Of a DNA stretch of 64,000 nt, positions 8,841-17,052 are shown one piece after another (positions within the stretch are counted from its first letter, which is position 1; the number at the start of each line of letters is the position of its first letter). A program made the translations under genes and the position numbers. The stretch lies in NCBI RefSeq assembly GCF_029223285.1, contig NZ_JARHUJ010000001.1, positions 806,001 through 870,000 on the forward strand, in the 5' to 3' direction. Source of the stretch: Paraflavitalea sp. CAU 1676. GTDB taxonomy: Bacteria; Bacteroidota; Bacteroidia; Chitinophagales; Chitinophagaceae. A model generated the notes under the pieces. The model was not told the DNA's origin. It worked only from the letters and a program-made list of their open reading frames with translations, and searched no databases.

Positions 8841-9170
8841 TCACAGTAAATTCCAGCCAATGGCTTTGTTGACGGTGGTGGCGATCACGGCGATGGCTGC
8901 ATTGAGGGCGTTCTCTACGGCGATCAACCCGAGCCCCTGTATGGCGAGCAGTACGGTGCGGAATGAGTTCTTTTGAATTTGTATGTGCAGGAGTGCTTCT
9001 TCTTTGGTGATCTTGCCTTCGAGTTTGAGCTTGCCGATCATGGCCAGGTTTTGGGCGAAGGCTTTACTTTCTTTCTCGGCGAATGGTTTTACTTCTTTCC
9101 AGGCATTTTGCAGGATGGGTTTGGCTGCATTGAGCATCTCTTTGGCGATGGCCGATACGTTTATTGACAT
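8841..9170 (-). CDS. Small helical protein, third gene of a membrane cassette
   Basis: 109 residues with no signal peptide. The first half is charged and amphipathic (ILQNAWKEVKPFAEKESKAF, then KLEGKITKEEALLHIQIQKN); the second half is a long hydrophobic helix (FRTVLLAIQGLGLIAVENAL followed by AAIAVIATTVNKAIG) that could insert in or lie along a membrane. It is 25 bp downstream of the lipoprotein gene and clearly in one operon with it. I do not recognise a named family. Peripheral or membrane-inserted partner of the other two proteins is the simplest inference. Confidence 0.75.
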   Translation of the reverse strand: MSINVSAIAKEMLNAAKPILQNAWKEVKPFAEKESKAFAQNLAMIGKLKLEGKITKEEALLHIQIQKNSFRTVLLAIQGLGLIAVENALNAAIAVIATTVNKAIGWNLL

Positions 9171-9195
9171 AGTGGTGATGTTGAATGGTGGTTAA

Positions 9196-9660
9196 TTATT
9201 GTGCTTTGGCGCGGGCTTTGAGTGCCATGATGAATTTGAACATGGCGGTGTACTGCGATTCGAAGGCACCCTTGAGCAGGGTGACATCGGATTTGCTGAG
9301 CAAGCCGTTGGGTTTTCCTTTGTGGAGGGAGTCCATGAGGTTGACGTTTTCATCGAGGAGGTCGAGCATGTTGATCATGATCTTGTTCTTCTCGATGGCG
9401 TTATTGCGGATGCGAACGGTGCGCGACTTTACGCGGAGGCCTTCATAAAAAGGCAGCGAATTGTTGTAGGAGAGATCCTGCGAGCCTGGATTGGCTTCGT
9501 GTTTGACGAAGAAGGTGGTAGTACTTTGTTGCATTTCGGACAAGGTCTTGTCGGTAACGTCATCGTATGCGGATAGCAGGGTGACCTTGCAGGCGGTAAA
9601 CAACAGGACGCTCAGCAGGAGTATGCCGGTGAGCTTTCGTAGTGTTGGGTGTGCTGTCAT
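9196..9660 (-). CDS. Lipoprotein, second gene of a membrane cassette
   Basis: 154 residues starting at the ATG at 9660 (MTAHPTLRKL). A hydrophobic stretch ends in a lipobox, LLFTAC, so the mature protein would carry lipid on Cys and face the periplasm or outer membrane. The rest is predicted helical and polar, beginning with YDDVTDKTLSEMQQ and including an RTVRIRNNAIEKNKIMINML stretch. There is no enzyme motif. A TTG at 9666 could add two residues. The gene lies 41 bp after the TIG-domain membrane protein and 25 bp before the small helical gene. Function unknown. Confidence 0.8.
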   Translation of the reverse strand: MTAHPTLRKLTGILLLSVLLFTACKVTLLSAYDDVTDKTLSEMQQSTTTFFVKHEANPGSQDLSYNNSLPFYEGLRVKSRTVRIRNNAIEKNKIMINMLDLLDENVNLMDSLHKGKPNGLLSKSDVTLLKGAFESQYTAMFKFIMALKARAKAQ

Positions 9661-9701
9661 AAACAAAAATTAGGATTATTAATAGAGTATATTCAAACGG
9701 G

Positions 9702-10739
9702 TTATTGTTCGCCACCGGCGGGTGGTAGCGGTGGATTACTGTCGATGACCTTAAATTTCTTCGGAGGCGCCAGTGTGGCGTTATCTTCATCGGTAAAGGT
9801 CATGGTGAGTTCGGTCTTCGCTTTTGCAGCTTCGGGTAACTGGTAGGTGAAGCTGATCTCTTCGCTGGTGACCTGTGTTTCTGTAATGGTCTCATTGTCG
9901 ATGGTGATGATCAAATTTTTCTCTTTCAGGTTCTTTCCTTTGATGAGGATGGTATTGGCGCCGTCCTTAACGAGTTCATCGGGTGTTATGGTATCTATCT
10001 TCAGTGCGGGATCGGTGAGTTTATTGGGCCGGTTGTCTTTGGGCGCGAAGATGACATCGAATACTTCTTTCAGTTTCTGGGTGGCGATATCGGTAAAGAG
10101 GCCGGTGAGGATGGCTACGGTGAGTATGCGATCGAGATCTACATTGCCGGGATCGTTGCTGGCGCCGAACGCGAAATAGAGGGCGAGCGAAAGGGCGGCG
10201 GCGGTGAAGGGGCGTACCCAGTACCAGAGTACCCAGCTGCGCCTGAATTTACCGGCGCCGATGAAGGTGGTGAAGGAGGTGGCTATATGGATCATATTGC
10301 CGAGGAAGCCACCAACGGCTACGAGCAGGAGCACAATGATGTTGAGGTGGATGTATTCGTAATGTGTGGTTGCTGTTTTTACCGGGCTGGCGGCGGGTGC
10401 TGCCTGGCTGGTGGTGGGTGGTGCAGCATGGAGGGCAGCGGTGTCGCGGCTGAGGGTGTCGGTGATGGAGCCGGGAGCGGTTGTGGCGATGGTTGCGGCC
10501 GGGGTTGTTGTTGTGGCAGTGGTGGTATCGGAGGGTGGCAGGCAAGCGTTTGTATCGAGTGTCATGGCGAACCATTCATAACGATAGAGGGCGCATTTTT
10601 TACCGGGTTCGGGTAATTGATCGGGCCAGAATGCAATGAGGACGGTGATCGACAGGACGGTGAACAGGACGAGGAGGAGACCGGCGGCTATTCTGCCTCC
10701 TTTGGTGATCTGCGGATCGGCCGTGTTGTTGTTCGCCAT
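9702..10739 (-). CDS. Membrane protein with C-terminal TIG-like domain, first gene of cassette
   Basis: 345 residues. An N-terminal transmembrane helix (about 14-38) is followed by a periplasmic linker very rich in Thr, Ala and Pro (about 68-125), then three hydrophobic segments (about 131-155, 170-195 and 205-220), then a soluble C-terminal part. Within it, residues about 255-335 (DTITPDELVKDGANTILIKG, then LIITIDNETITETQVTSEE) look like an IPT/TIG immunoglobulin-like fold. No catalytic motif. The last residues are Pro/Gly-rich. It starts the operon; the lipoprotein gene follows after 41 bp. The set looks like an envelope complex of unknown role. Confidence 0.78.
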   Translation of the reverse strand: MANNNTADPQITKGGRIAAGLLLVLFTVLSITVLIAFWPDQLPEPGKKCALYRYEWFAMTLDTNACLPPSDTTTATTTTPAATIATTAPGSITDTLSRDTAALHAAPPTTSQAAPAASPVKTATTHYEYIHLNIIVLLLVAVGGFLGNMIHIATSFTTFIGAGKFRRSWVLWYWVRPFTAAALSLALYFAFGASNDPGNVDLDRILTVAILTGLFTDIATQKLKEVFDVIFAPKDNRPNKLTDPALKIDTITPDELVKDGANTILIKGKNLKEKNLIITIDNETITETQVTSEEISFTYQLPEAAKAKTELTMTFTDEDNATLAPPKKFKVIDSNPPLPPAGGEQ

Positions 10740-11318
10740 GTTGCGGGCTGTTTTGTATAGGTTAGTAATGGTGCCTTACTGTTGTGTGATCAAGGGGCTG
10801 TATTCAGGCTGGCGGGCCCTGGTGACCGGATTATGCTGCGTGACTGGGGGAGAGGGCAAAGCTGGGGAGAATATTTGTGATTATCAATACCACAAACAGG
10901 GTAGGGTGTGATGCCCGGCTGTGGGGAGGGAGGCCTGGTGAAAGCGGCTGACCGGGAGCGGTAACCTGGCTAATGCGTTGTTTGGTGGCGGTTGTGGATA
11001 GGTGACGGGATGCAACGAATGAGGGGGCCTGAGAAGGTGGGCATGGCGGGAAGTGTAGCTGGCGTATCAGGAGGCTGGGAAAGGGAGAACTGAAGGATGG
11101 AATAGTAGTGGATAGGGGCCTGGGGGTGTACTGTGAGGGTACTGCTCGGTACGGGTTCGGCACGGAGCCGAGTCTCGATAAGGTCTCGATAAGGTCTCGG
11201 TAAGGTCTCTACAAGGTCTCGGTAAGTCGGGTTATTGGGAGGTCAAAAAGGGACAACAAATGCGGGAGAAGGGTGTGGTTGCGTGTTGGGAGCGGGGGGC
11301 TGGGCCTGGTTTTAGCAG
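10740..11318. other. Non-coding G-rich stretch upstream of the membrane cassette
   Basis: About 580 bp with no convincing gene. The plus strand is rich in GGG and the antisense frames give Pro/Ser-rich peptides typical of chance reading. The only clear structure is the 11-bp tandem repeat at 11173-11227. The promoter of the three-gene cassette should lie at its left end, but I see no good TAnnTTTG there. Confidence 0.5.
11173..11227. repeat. Five tandem 11-bp repeats (TCTCGATAAGG type)
   Basis: Five head-to-tail units of 11 bp begin at 11173, 11184, 11195, 11206 and 11217. The first two are identical (TCTCGATAAGG); the others differ at two to four bases (TCTCGGTAAGG, TCTCTACAAGG, TCTCGGTAAGT). 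The period is close to one helical turn. Confidence 0.85.
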
Positions 11319-11564
11319 CTAATTCTTATTGATAAGAAAATTAAATGGCTGCAGGTTGTTCGACAACATGAGGTGGATACGTGGAGCCCGGCGTTCCAGG
11401 CGATATTGCCGAATTCTGGCGATCTCGAGGGTGTTGGAATAGGCCAGTGCTTTGGTGGTGAGTAACTGGCTGCATAATTTTTCGTACTGGATCAGTAACT
11501 CCAATTCTTCGCCCTGCTGATCGTTCAGCAACACCTCGTAATGCCTAAGTTGATATACCCGCAT
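11319..11564 (-). CDS. Small hypothetical protein
   Basis: 81 residues from the ATG at 11564: MRVYQLRHYEVLLNDQQGEE, then a helix with ELELLIQYEKLCSQLLTTKA and a basic patch RIRQYRLERRAPRIHLML. No signal peptide or membrane segment. It looks like a real small helical protein, perhaps nucleic-acid- or partner-binding through the basic patch, but no family is recognised. It stands alone in a gene-poor stretch; AT-rich sequence upstream (11565-11660) could hold its promoter. Confidence 0.5.
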   Translation of the reverse strand: MRVYQLRHYEVLLNDQQGEELELLIQYEKLCSQLLTTKALAYSNTLEIARIRQYRLERRAPRIHLMLSNNLQPFNFLINKN

Positions 11565-11881
11565 GGTGAATTAAAAGTTAATACTTCCTCTAATATCGCT
11601 CATAAAACAATACCAGTAAAGCTTTGTTCATTTTTTCAATCTAAAGTTAATGTATTTACTGCTGTTTCGGCGGTATGAAGGTGATAAAATCGAGGCTGAT
11701 TAAGTGTTTTTTCATAGCTGCGACCGGTAAACCCTTAGTGCTGCTGTATCTCATTCGAACGGACTTCTTTCCAAATTTTTTCACCATATTTTCTTCGCAC
11801 AAGTGTGTGTTAATTTCCTTTGGGCCGGGGTGCCAAACTTTTGTAAATTGGGTATAACCGGCACGTTGATGTGGATAACCC
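11565..11881. other. AT-rich intergenic stretch, nothing definite
   Basis: No supported gene. One 60-codon plus-strand frame (11675-11857) has no family signal and is likely chance. The sequence is AT-rich compared with the stretch on its left. Possible promoter material for the 81-residue gene on the minus strand. Confidence 0.4.
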
Positions 11882-12115
11882 CTAAATAGGTGTGAACCGA
11901 ACCGTGAATTGGGGGTTATTAAATATAGGTTCCAGATTTTTTTTTCCGGGACGTTGGGTGGTTATATATTCGCCGTCCTGACTAAAGCGGTAACATTCGG
12001 GTAACCCTGGATTAACAATTTCGTAACACAAGTCTGGAATACTGACCCGCCCGTCATTGGTTGGATTCTCCAATTGAGTGACCAGGAAAATCCGTCCCCC
12101 TAAAGCAGAGACCAT
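11882..12115 (-). CDS. Possible small protein divergent from dnaB
   Basis: 77 residues from the ATG at 12115, with mixed, protein-like composition (GGRIFLVTQLENPTNDG, then SIPDLCYEIVNPGLPECYRF and SQDGEYITTQRPGKKNLEPI). Two Cys and several Pro suggest a small compact fold. No signal peptide and no recognised family. It starts 56 bp from dnaB on the opposite strand, so the two would share a divergent promoter region. It could also be a chance frame; the evidence is composition only. Confidence 0.38.
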   Translation of the reverse strand: MVSALGGRIFLVTQLENPTNDGRVSIPDLCYEIVNPGLPECYRFSQDGEYITTQRPGKKNLEPIFNNPQFTVRFTPI

Positions 12116-12171
12116 CGTTCAGTGGATTGTATTTGCCAACGTTCTCATTTACTTACTGACCAATTGAACCA

Positions 12172-13758
12172 ATGGAGCTAACGAATTTTAATAAAGACCG
12201 CAGTAAACAGCGGCGGAAAGGATCGGTTGATCTGAGTACGATGATGTATGGAAAGGTTCCGCCACAGGCGAAGGACCTCGAGGAAGCTGTACTGGGTGCT
12301 ATCATGTTGGAAAAGAGCGCTTTCGATACTGTGATCGAGATTTTGAAGCCGGAGTGCTTTTATGTGGATGCCAATCAGCGTATTTACCGGGGCATGCTGA
12401 GCCTTCAGCAAAAGAACCAGCCCATCGATATTTTGACCGTGGTGGAGGAGTTGAGGAGCAAGGACGAACTGGAAATGGTAGGTGGTCCGTACTATGTGAC
12501 CAGGCTGACCAATTCGGTGGTTTCTTCTGCCAACATCGATGCTCACTCCCGTATCATCCTTCAGAAATTCATTCAGCGTGAATTGATCCGCATCAGCGGC
12601 GAGATCATCAGTGAGTCGTACGAAGACAGCACCGATGTTTTTGACCTGCTGGATGAAGCTGAAAGCAAGCTGTTCGAGATCACCAATAATCACCTTCGTA
12701 AGAACTTCGACAGTATCGACAGTGTGTTGGTGAAAACGGTACAACGGATCGAGGACATGCGCAGCCGTACGGAAGATATTACGGGTGTACCGAGCGGTTT
12801 TAAGACGTTGGACGCGGTTACTTATGGCTGGCAGCCTTCTGACCTTGTGATCCTCGCGGCACGTCCTGCGGTAGGTAAAACGGCCTTCGCCCTTAACCTG
12901 GTACGGAATGCGGCGTTGAACCCGCAGAAGCCCACTCCGGTGGCTTTCTTCAGCCTTGAAATGAGCTCGGCCCAGCTGGTACAGCGTATCCTCTCGGCCG
13001 AAAGTGAGATCTGGCTGGAAAAGATCTCCCGTGGTAAAATGGAAGAACACGAGATGAAGCAGCTCTATGCCAAGGGTATCCAGAAACTGGCACAGGCGCC
13101 CATCTTTATCGATGATACAGCGGCTTTGAACGTATTTGAATTGCGGGCTAAAGCGCGCCGTTTGAAGAACAAGCACAATATCGGTTTGATCATCATCGAC
13201 TACCTGCAGCTGATGAGCGGCGGCGGTGGCAAGAACCAGAACCGTGAGCAGGAGATCAGTACCATCTCCCGTAACTTAAAAACGCTGGCGAAGGAGTTGA
13301 TGGTACCGATCATCGCCCTGTCGCAGTTAAGCCGGGCGGTGGAAACGCGTAAAGACGGCAATAAGATGCCCCAGCTGAGTGACCTTCGGGAATCGGGTGC
13401 GATCGAACAGGATGCGGACATGGTAATGTTCATTTACCGTCCGGAATACTACGATATTGCCCAGAACGAAATGGGGGAAAGCAATAAGGGTGAAACGCAT
13501 ATCCGTATCGCTAAACACCGTAACGGTTCGCTGGAAACGATCAAGCTGCGTGCCTTGCTGCACATCCAGAAGTTCACGGAGTTTGAGGAAGATGATTTTG
13601 GCGGTCTGCAACCCGGTGGCGGCGGCGGTAACTGGAAGCCTGTGCAACCCGATAATGCGGGTGGTGCGGACGGCGGTGGTGGCGCCAAGCTCTTTATTCA
13701 AGCTGGCAGTAAAATGAATGATATGCCGTTTGGCGATGATGATGATGCGCCGTTCTAA
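12172..13758 (+). CDS. dnaB: Replicative DNA helicase DnaB
   Basis: Hexameric 5'-3' helicase of the replication fork. The 528 residues show a basic N-terminal lead (KDRSKQRRKG), the N-terminal DnaB domain (about 28-130, with PPQAKDLEEAVLGAIML), a linker helix, and the RecA-like C-terminal domain: Walker A ARPAVGKT at 230-237, FFSLEMS, Walker B IIIDYLQLM, and the ESGAIEQDAD arginine-finger region. A Gly-rich tail (about 475-528, with GGGGGNWKP and GGADGGGGAK, ending in acidic DDDDAPF) is extra compared with E. coli DnaB and resembles SSB-type disordered tails. No intein is present. A terminator follows. Confidence 0.98.
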   Translation: MELTNFNKDRSKQRRKGSVDLSTMMYGKVPPQAKDLEEAVLGAIMLEKSAFDTVIEILKPECFYVDANQRIYRGMLSLQQKNQPIDILTVVEELRSKDELEMVGGPYYVTRLTNSVVSSANIDAHSRIILQKFIQRELIRISGEIISESYEDSTDVFDLLDEAESKLFEITNNHLRKNFDSIDSVLVKTVQRIEDMRSRTEDITGVPSGFKTLDAVTYGWQPSDLVILAARPAVGKTAFALNLVRNAALNPQKPTPVAFFSLEMSSAQLVQRILSAESEIWLEKISRGKMEEHEMKQLYAKGIQKLAQAPIFIDDTAALNVFELRAKARRLKNKHNIGLIIIDYLQLMSGGGGKNQNREQEISTISRNLKTLAKELMVPIIALSQLSRAVETRKDGNKMPQLSDLRESGAIEQDADMVMFIYRPEYYDIAQNEMGESNKGETHIRIAKHRNGSLETIKLRALLHIQKFTEFEEDDFGGLQPGGGGGNWKPVQPDNAGGADGGGGAKLFIQAGSKMNDMPFGDDDDAPF

Positions 13759-13776
13759 GAAAGGCAGCGTAGGCAA

Positions 13777-13794
13777 TCCCGACATACGTCGGGA
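13777..13794. repeat. Short palindrome TCCCGAC-ATAC-GTCGGGA
   Basis: A 7-bp inverted repeat with a 4-nt loop just after the dnaB stop. It has no T-run. It could be a stray dispersed palindrome or a minor stem in the dnaB 3' end. Confidence 0.5.
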
Positions 13795-13895
13795 CAACTG
13801 AGGCAGCGACGAGAAGAGTGAATGGCCTGGAGCTATGATGATCGAAAAAGCAACAGCTAAAACATACTATAAACTTCTGAGGTTGTTTATTCCTG

Positions 13896-13936
13896 GCCCT
13901 CCCAATTAAGCATCGGGGAGGGCTTTTTCTTTTTTG
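13896..13936 (+). terminator. Terminator after dnaB
   Basis: GCCCTCCC (13896-13903) pairs with GGGAGGGC (13915-13922), followed by TTTTTCTTTTTT. It is a strong rho-independent terminator 138 bp after the dnaB stop and just before rsmE. Confidence 0.9.
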
Positions 13937-13980
13937 GCTATTGATTGGCGCACGAAAGTGCCGATAAGGTAACTTGCAGC

Positions 13981-14697
13981 ATGAGCCTGCCTATCTTCTA
14001 TATAGAATCTGCTGCTGCGGTCAATGATATTATCACGCTTCCCGAAGAGGCTTCCAAACATATCATCCAGGTGTTACGCAAACAGGTTGGTGAGCTGGTG
14101 CAGCTTACTGACGGTGTGGGCAACCTGCTGACTGCCGAGATCATCAACGATCACAAAAAGAAATGTGGTGTAAGGATCAACGACGCCGTATATACGGCTC
14201 CGGCCAAGCGCCGGATCACCGTTGCGATCTCTCTCTTAAAGAATGCCAGCCGCTTTGAATGGTTTCTGGAAAAGGCTACCGAGATCGGGGTGCAGAGTAT
14301 TATTCCTTTACTGTGCGATCGTACGGAGCGCGAACACTTCCGCCACGATCGTATGCAGGGCATCCTGGTGAGCGCCATGTTGCAAAGTCAGCAGAGCTGG
14401 CTGCCCGAACTGCATCAACCTGTGGCCTATGAACAACTCTTCCGCCTGGAAGATGTGATGCAGACCTCTCAAAAGTTCATTGCCCATTGTATCGATAGTG
14501 ACCGCCGTGAACTGCAACGGGAAGTTTCGGCTGTGCAGCCTTCACAGATCATATTGATCGGTCCGGAAGGCGATTTTACACAAGATGAAATTGCCCTGGC
14601 CCTGCAACATCAATTTATGCCTGTGGTGATCGGCCATAACCGACTGCGTACTGAAACCGCCGGTGTGGTCGCGGCTTCGTTACTGAAGATCGTTTGA
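13981..14697 (+). CDS. rsmE: 16S rRNA (uracil-1498-N3)-methyltransferase
   Basis: SPOUT-class methyltransferase that makes m3U1498 in 16S rRNA using S-adenosylmethionine. The 238 residues have the N-terminal PUA-like part (MSLPIFYIES, then EEASKHIIQVLRKQVGE) and the C-terminal knotted domain with KATEIGVQSIIPLLCDRTER, GPEGDF and the signature RLRTETAGVVA. Length is typical. I chose the ATG at 13981, which gives the usual start; the frame continues upstream by 12 codons without support. A single gene, preceded by the dnaB terminator. Confidence 0.96.
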   Translation: MSLPIFYIESAAAVNDIITLPEEASKHIIQVLRKQVGELVQLTDGVGNLLTAEIINDHKKKCGVRINDAVYTAPAKRRITVAISLLKNASRFEWFLEKATEIGVQSIIPLLCDRTEREHFRHDRMQGILVSAMLQSQQSWLPELHQPVAYEQLFRLEDVMQTSQKFIAHCIDSDRRELQREVSAVQPSQIILIGPEGDFTQDEIALALQHQFMPVVIGHNRLRTETAGVVAASLLKIV

Positions 14698-14737
14698 GGG
14701 CGGGTAAAGTTGAGCGGGCGCGTTTGGCGAAGGAAAA

Positions 14738-14768
14738 CAAAAAAGCCCGGTCAATTACTTGCCGGGCT
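14738..14768 (-). terminator. Terminator of the TerC-family gene
   Basis: AGCCCGG (14744-14750) pairs with CCGGGCT (14762-14768) around an 11-nt loop. On the minus strand the stem is followed by TTTTTTG. It lies 25 bp after the TerC-family stop, in the gap to the convergent rsmE. Confidence 0.88.
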
Positions 14769-14792
14769 GTATAGTTACTAAACGTATTTGTG

Positions 14793-15605
14793 TTAGTGGG
14801 CCATATCGTCTTCCTTCTTTTTGCCGGCCCCGTCGAGTATGGGCGAATTGAGCTGCACCACGCGTTTCGCCTGCCGCTTTCGCATGGTCATGTTGAGCAG
14901 CTCTACGCCAAATGAGAATGCCATTCCGAAATAGATATAGTTCTTCAGGTGCAGATCGTGTGCTCTTTCCGAGTCCCAGCCTTCGATCACCAGGCTCAAA
15001 CCGATCATTACGAGGAATGACAGGGCCAGCATCTTGATCGTAGGGTGTTCCGATACGAAGTTGGAGATGGCGGGGCTGAACAGGAACATGATGATCATAG
15101 CGATGATAACCGCAGCGATCATGATCTCCACGTGTTTTGCCGTACCTCCGGCGGTGATGATGCTATCGAATGAGAAGACGGCGTCGATCACTACGATCTG
15201 CCCCAGTGCCTGTCCCATACTCAGCGGTTTCTTGCGCTGTGTGCTGGCATTGGGATCTTCCCCTTCCAGTTTATGGTGTATCTCCATTACTGTTTTATAG
15301 ATCAGGAATAATCCGCCGGCGAGCATTACCAGGCTGGCGAGGTCGAAGCCTTTACCAAACCAGCTTTCGGGGATCACGTATTTGCCCTTTTGTTCCAGCA
15401 GCCAGCCGAGGGCGAGCAGCAACAAGCTGCGTACGATGATTCCACTAATCATCCAGAAGCGCCTTGCCTTTGCCATTTCCTTTTTGGTGTGCAGGCGGTT
15501 CATGATGATGCTTACAAAGATCACGTTGTCGATACCTAAGACGATTTCAAGTATAACGAGGACCACAAAACTGATGATGCTATCCGTCGTAAGAAGATGT
15601 TCCAT
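14793..15605 (-). CDS. TerC-family integral membrane protein
   Basis: 270 residues with seven or so hydrophobic segments, in the pattern of TerC/Alx/YgjT-type proteins linked to metal (Mn2+) efflux or metal-dependent membrane protein maturation. Family marks are EIVLGIDNVIFVSIIMNRL near residue 20-38 and VIDAVFSFDSIITAGG at about 138-153, each with the conserved acidic residues within the membrane (D26, D140, D146). It ends with a basic and acidic cytoplasmic tail (KKKEDDMAH). No tellurite genes are nearby, so the 'tellurium resistance' label is not warranted. Stand-alone gene with a terminator. Confidence 0.92.
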   Translation of the reverse strand: MEHLLTTDSIISFVVLVILEIVLGIDNVIFVSIIMNRLHTKKEMAKARRFWMISGIIVRSLLLLALGWLLEQKGKYVIPESWFGKGFDLASLVMLAGGLFLIYKTVMEIHHKLEGEDPNASTQRKKPLSMGQALGQIVVIDAVFSFDSIITAGGTAKHVEIMIAAVIIAMIIMFLFSPAISNFVSEHPTIKMLALSFLVMIGLSLVIEGWDSERAHDLHLKNYIYFGMAFSFGVELLNMTMRKRQAKRVVQLNSPILDGAGKKKEDDMAH

Positions 15606-15667
15606 TTGTATATATAAGTTGTATAACCAGTTATTTATTACAGCCAGCGGAGTTATTTATTCTTAGG

Positions 15668-16753
15668 TTATGCCAGCGATTTACAGATGTTCTGTACAAT
15701 TCCCGGACCTTCATAAATAAAACCTGTCCACACCTGTATGAGGGAGGCTCCTGCCTGCAATTTTTCCTGTGCATCGGCGCCGGTGAATATGCCGCCGGAT
15801 GCGATTACAGGTACTTGTCCGTTGGTTCTTTGTGTGATGTATTGAACGATACCTGTCGATTTCTGTGTAAGGGGTTTGCCGCTTAATCCGCCGGCGCCGA
15901 TCTGCGCCAGTTCGGCTTCGGTGGATTGTAGTCCGGTGCGATCGATGGTGGTGTTGGTGGCTACCAATCCGTCGAGTTTTATTTCCATGGCGAGGTCGAT
16001 GACATCATCGATCTGCTCGCGGGTGAGGTCGGGTGCAATTTTAAGCAGGAGGGGCTTGGGATCCTGTTGGGTGCCTGCGAGGGTTTGGTTGATGGTTTGC
16101 AGGTGCGAAAGGATCTTGCGCAAGGCATCCTTTTCCTGGAGTTCGCGCAAGCCGGGTGTGTTGGGTGAACTTACATTGACGACAAAATAATCGACCCAAT
16201 CGTAGAGCTCGCGGAAGCAGATCTCGTAATCTTTCCAGGCGTCTTCGTTGGGTGTCACTTTGTTCTTACCGATGTTGCCGCCAATGATGAGGCGCGGTTC
16301 GCCGGCATCGGCAGATGCCGCTTTGCTGGTGCCCAGGGTTTGTTTTGCCTTCCAGTCTTTAAGACGCTTTGCCACTACTTTTACGCCTTCGTTGTTAAAG
16401 CCCATACGGTTGATGAGGGCTTTGTCTTTGGGGAGGCGGAAGAGACGCGGCTGATCGTTGCCGGCTTGTGGTTTGGGGGTAACGGTGCCGATCTCGACAT
16501 ATCCGAAGCCCAGGGCTTCAAGTTCGTTGAGATAGAGGGCATTCTTGTCGAAGCCGGCTGCCAGGCCTACGGGATTCCTAAACTGCAATCCAAATAAATG
16601 GTGGCTGAGCTTTTTGCTGGCCGGTGTATTTCTTCGGGCGATGATGCGCTTCACAAAACCAACCTTGCAGGCCAGTTTCAAGGCGTTCATGGAGAAATGG
16701 TGCACTCCTTCTGTAGGAAAAAGGAACAATACTTGTCGGATAAACGTATACAT
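15668..16753 (-). CDS. pyrD: Dihydroorotate dehydrogenase (quinone), class 2
   Basis: Membrane-bound FMN enzyme that oxidises dihydroorotate to orotate with menaquinone in pyrimidine synthesis. The 361 residues start with the helical N-terminal extension that docks class 2 enzymes to the membrane (MYTFIRQVLFLFPTEGVHHF). The core has NPVGLAAGFDKNA, INRMGFNNEG, the catalytic serine in VNVSSPNTPGLREL (S196) and the FMN phosphate site ASGGIFTG near the end. A TATCTTCG at 16763-16770 on the minus strand, 9 bp before the ATG, is a variant -7 element. pyrC is elsewhere in this window. Confidence 0.97.
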   Translation of the reverse strand: MYTFIRQVLFLFPTEGVHHFSMNALKLACKVGFVKRIIARRNTPASKKLSHHLFGLQFRNPVGLAAGFDKNALYLNELEALGFGYVEIGTVTPKPQAGNDQPRLFRLPKDKALINRMGFNNEGVKVVAKRLKDWKAKQTLGTSKAASADAGEPRLIIGGNIGKNKVTPNEDAWKDYEICFRELYDWVDYFVVNVSSPNTPGLRELQEKDALRKILSHLQTINQTLAGTQQDPKPLLLKIAPDLTREQIDDVIDLAMEIKLDGLVATNTTIDRTGLQSTEAELAQIGAGGLSGKPLTQKSTGIVQYITQRTNGQVPVIASGGIFTGADAQEKLQAGASLIQVWTGFIYEGPGIVQNICKSLA

Positions 16754-16986
16754 AGACGGGTGCGAAGATATTTCTTTCTCCCTCCATTGCGACCGCTATG
16801 TGGCAAAATTTTAGTGAAGTATGTGCCAGAGGCGATGAGAGATAAGGTAGTAATGAAGGTGCATTTTGGTGCTATGACAACAGGGGTGCCTTCAATTTCC
16901 ACGGTAAGCAAGCAGATAAGCTGGTGGTGTTGTTATAAGGATAGGTAGCTGATAATGAAGCGGAAACAGCGGTTCTGTCCCCTGTT

Positions 16987-17016
16987 TTGAAAACTTGTAT
17001 GTTCTTGTTATCTTTG
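16987..17016 (+). promoter_or_regulatory. Bacteroidota-type promoter of the thiolase gene
   Basis: TTG at 16987-16989, then exactly 19 bp, then TATCTTTG at 17009-17016. This matches the sigma-ABfr consensus TTG-N19-TAnnTTTG at every fixed position. The start of transcription would be near 17022, leaving a leader of about 30 nt before the ATG at 17053. Confidence 0.85.
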
Positions 17017-17052
17017 GTATACAAGGTTGCATAAACAACTAAAATTATTCCT

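Noticed and set aside
10249-10616. Antisense frames with His/Arg- or Gly/Cys-rich peptides
   Set aside because: They are opposite or out-of-frame readings of the Thr/Pro/Ala-rich linker of the TIG-domain membrane protein.
11173-11227. Possible CRISPR array
   Set aside because: Units are 11 bp and contiguous with no spacers; no cas genes in the window.
11675-11857. 60-codon plus-strand frame before dnaB
   Set aside because: Aromatic-rich chance frame in AT-rich DNA, no family or promoter support.
12178-13176. 332-codon minus-strand frame inside dnaB
   Set aside because: Antisense to the helicase; no family signal.
14793-15605. Tellurite-resistance label for the TerC-family protein
   Set aside because: No terA, terB, terD or terZ genes nearby; TerC-family proteins are widely linked to metal handling, so the resistance label is not supported.
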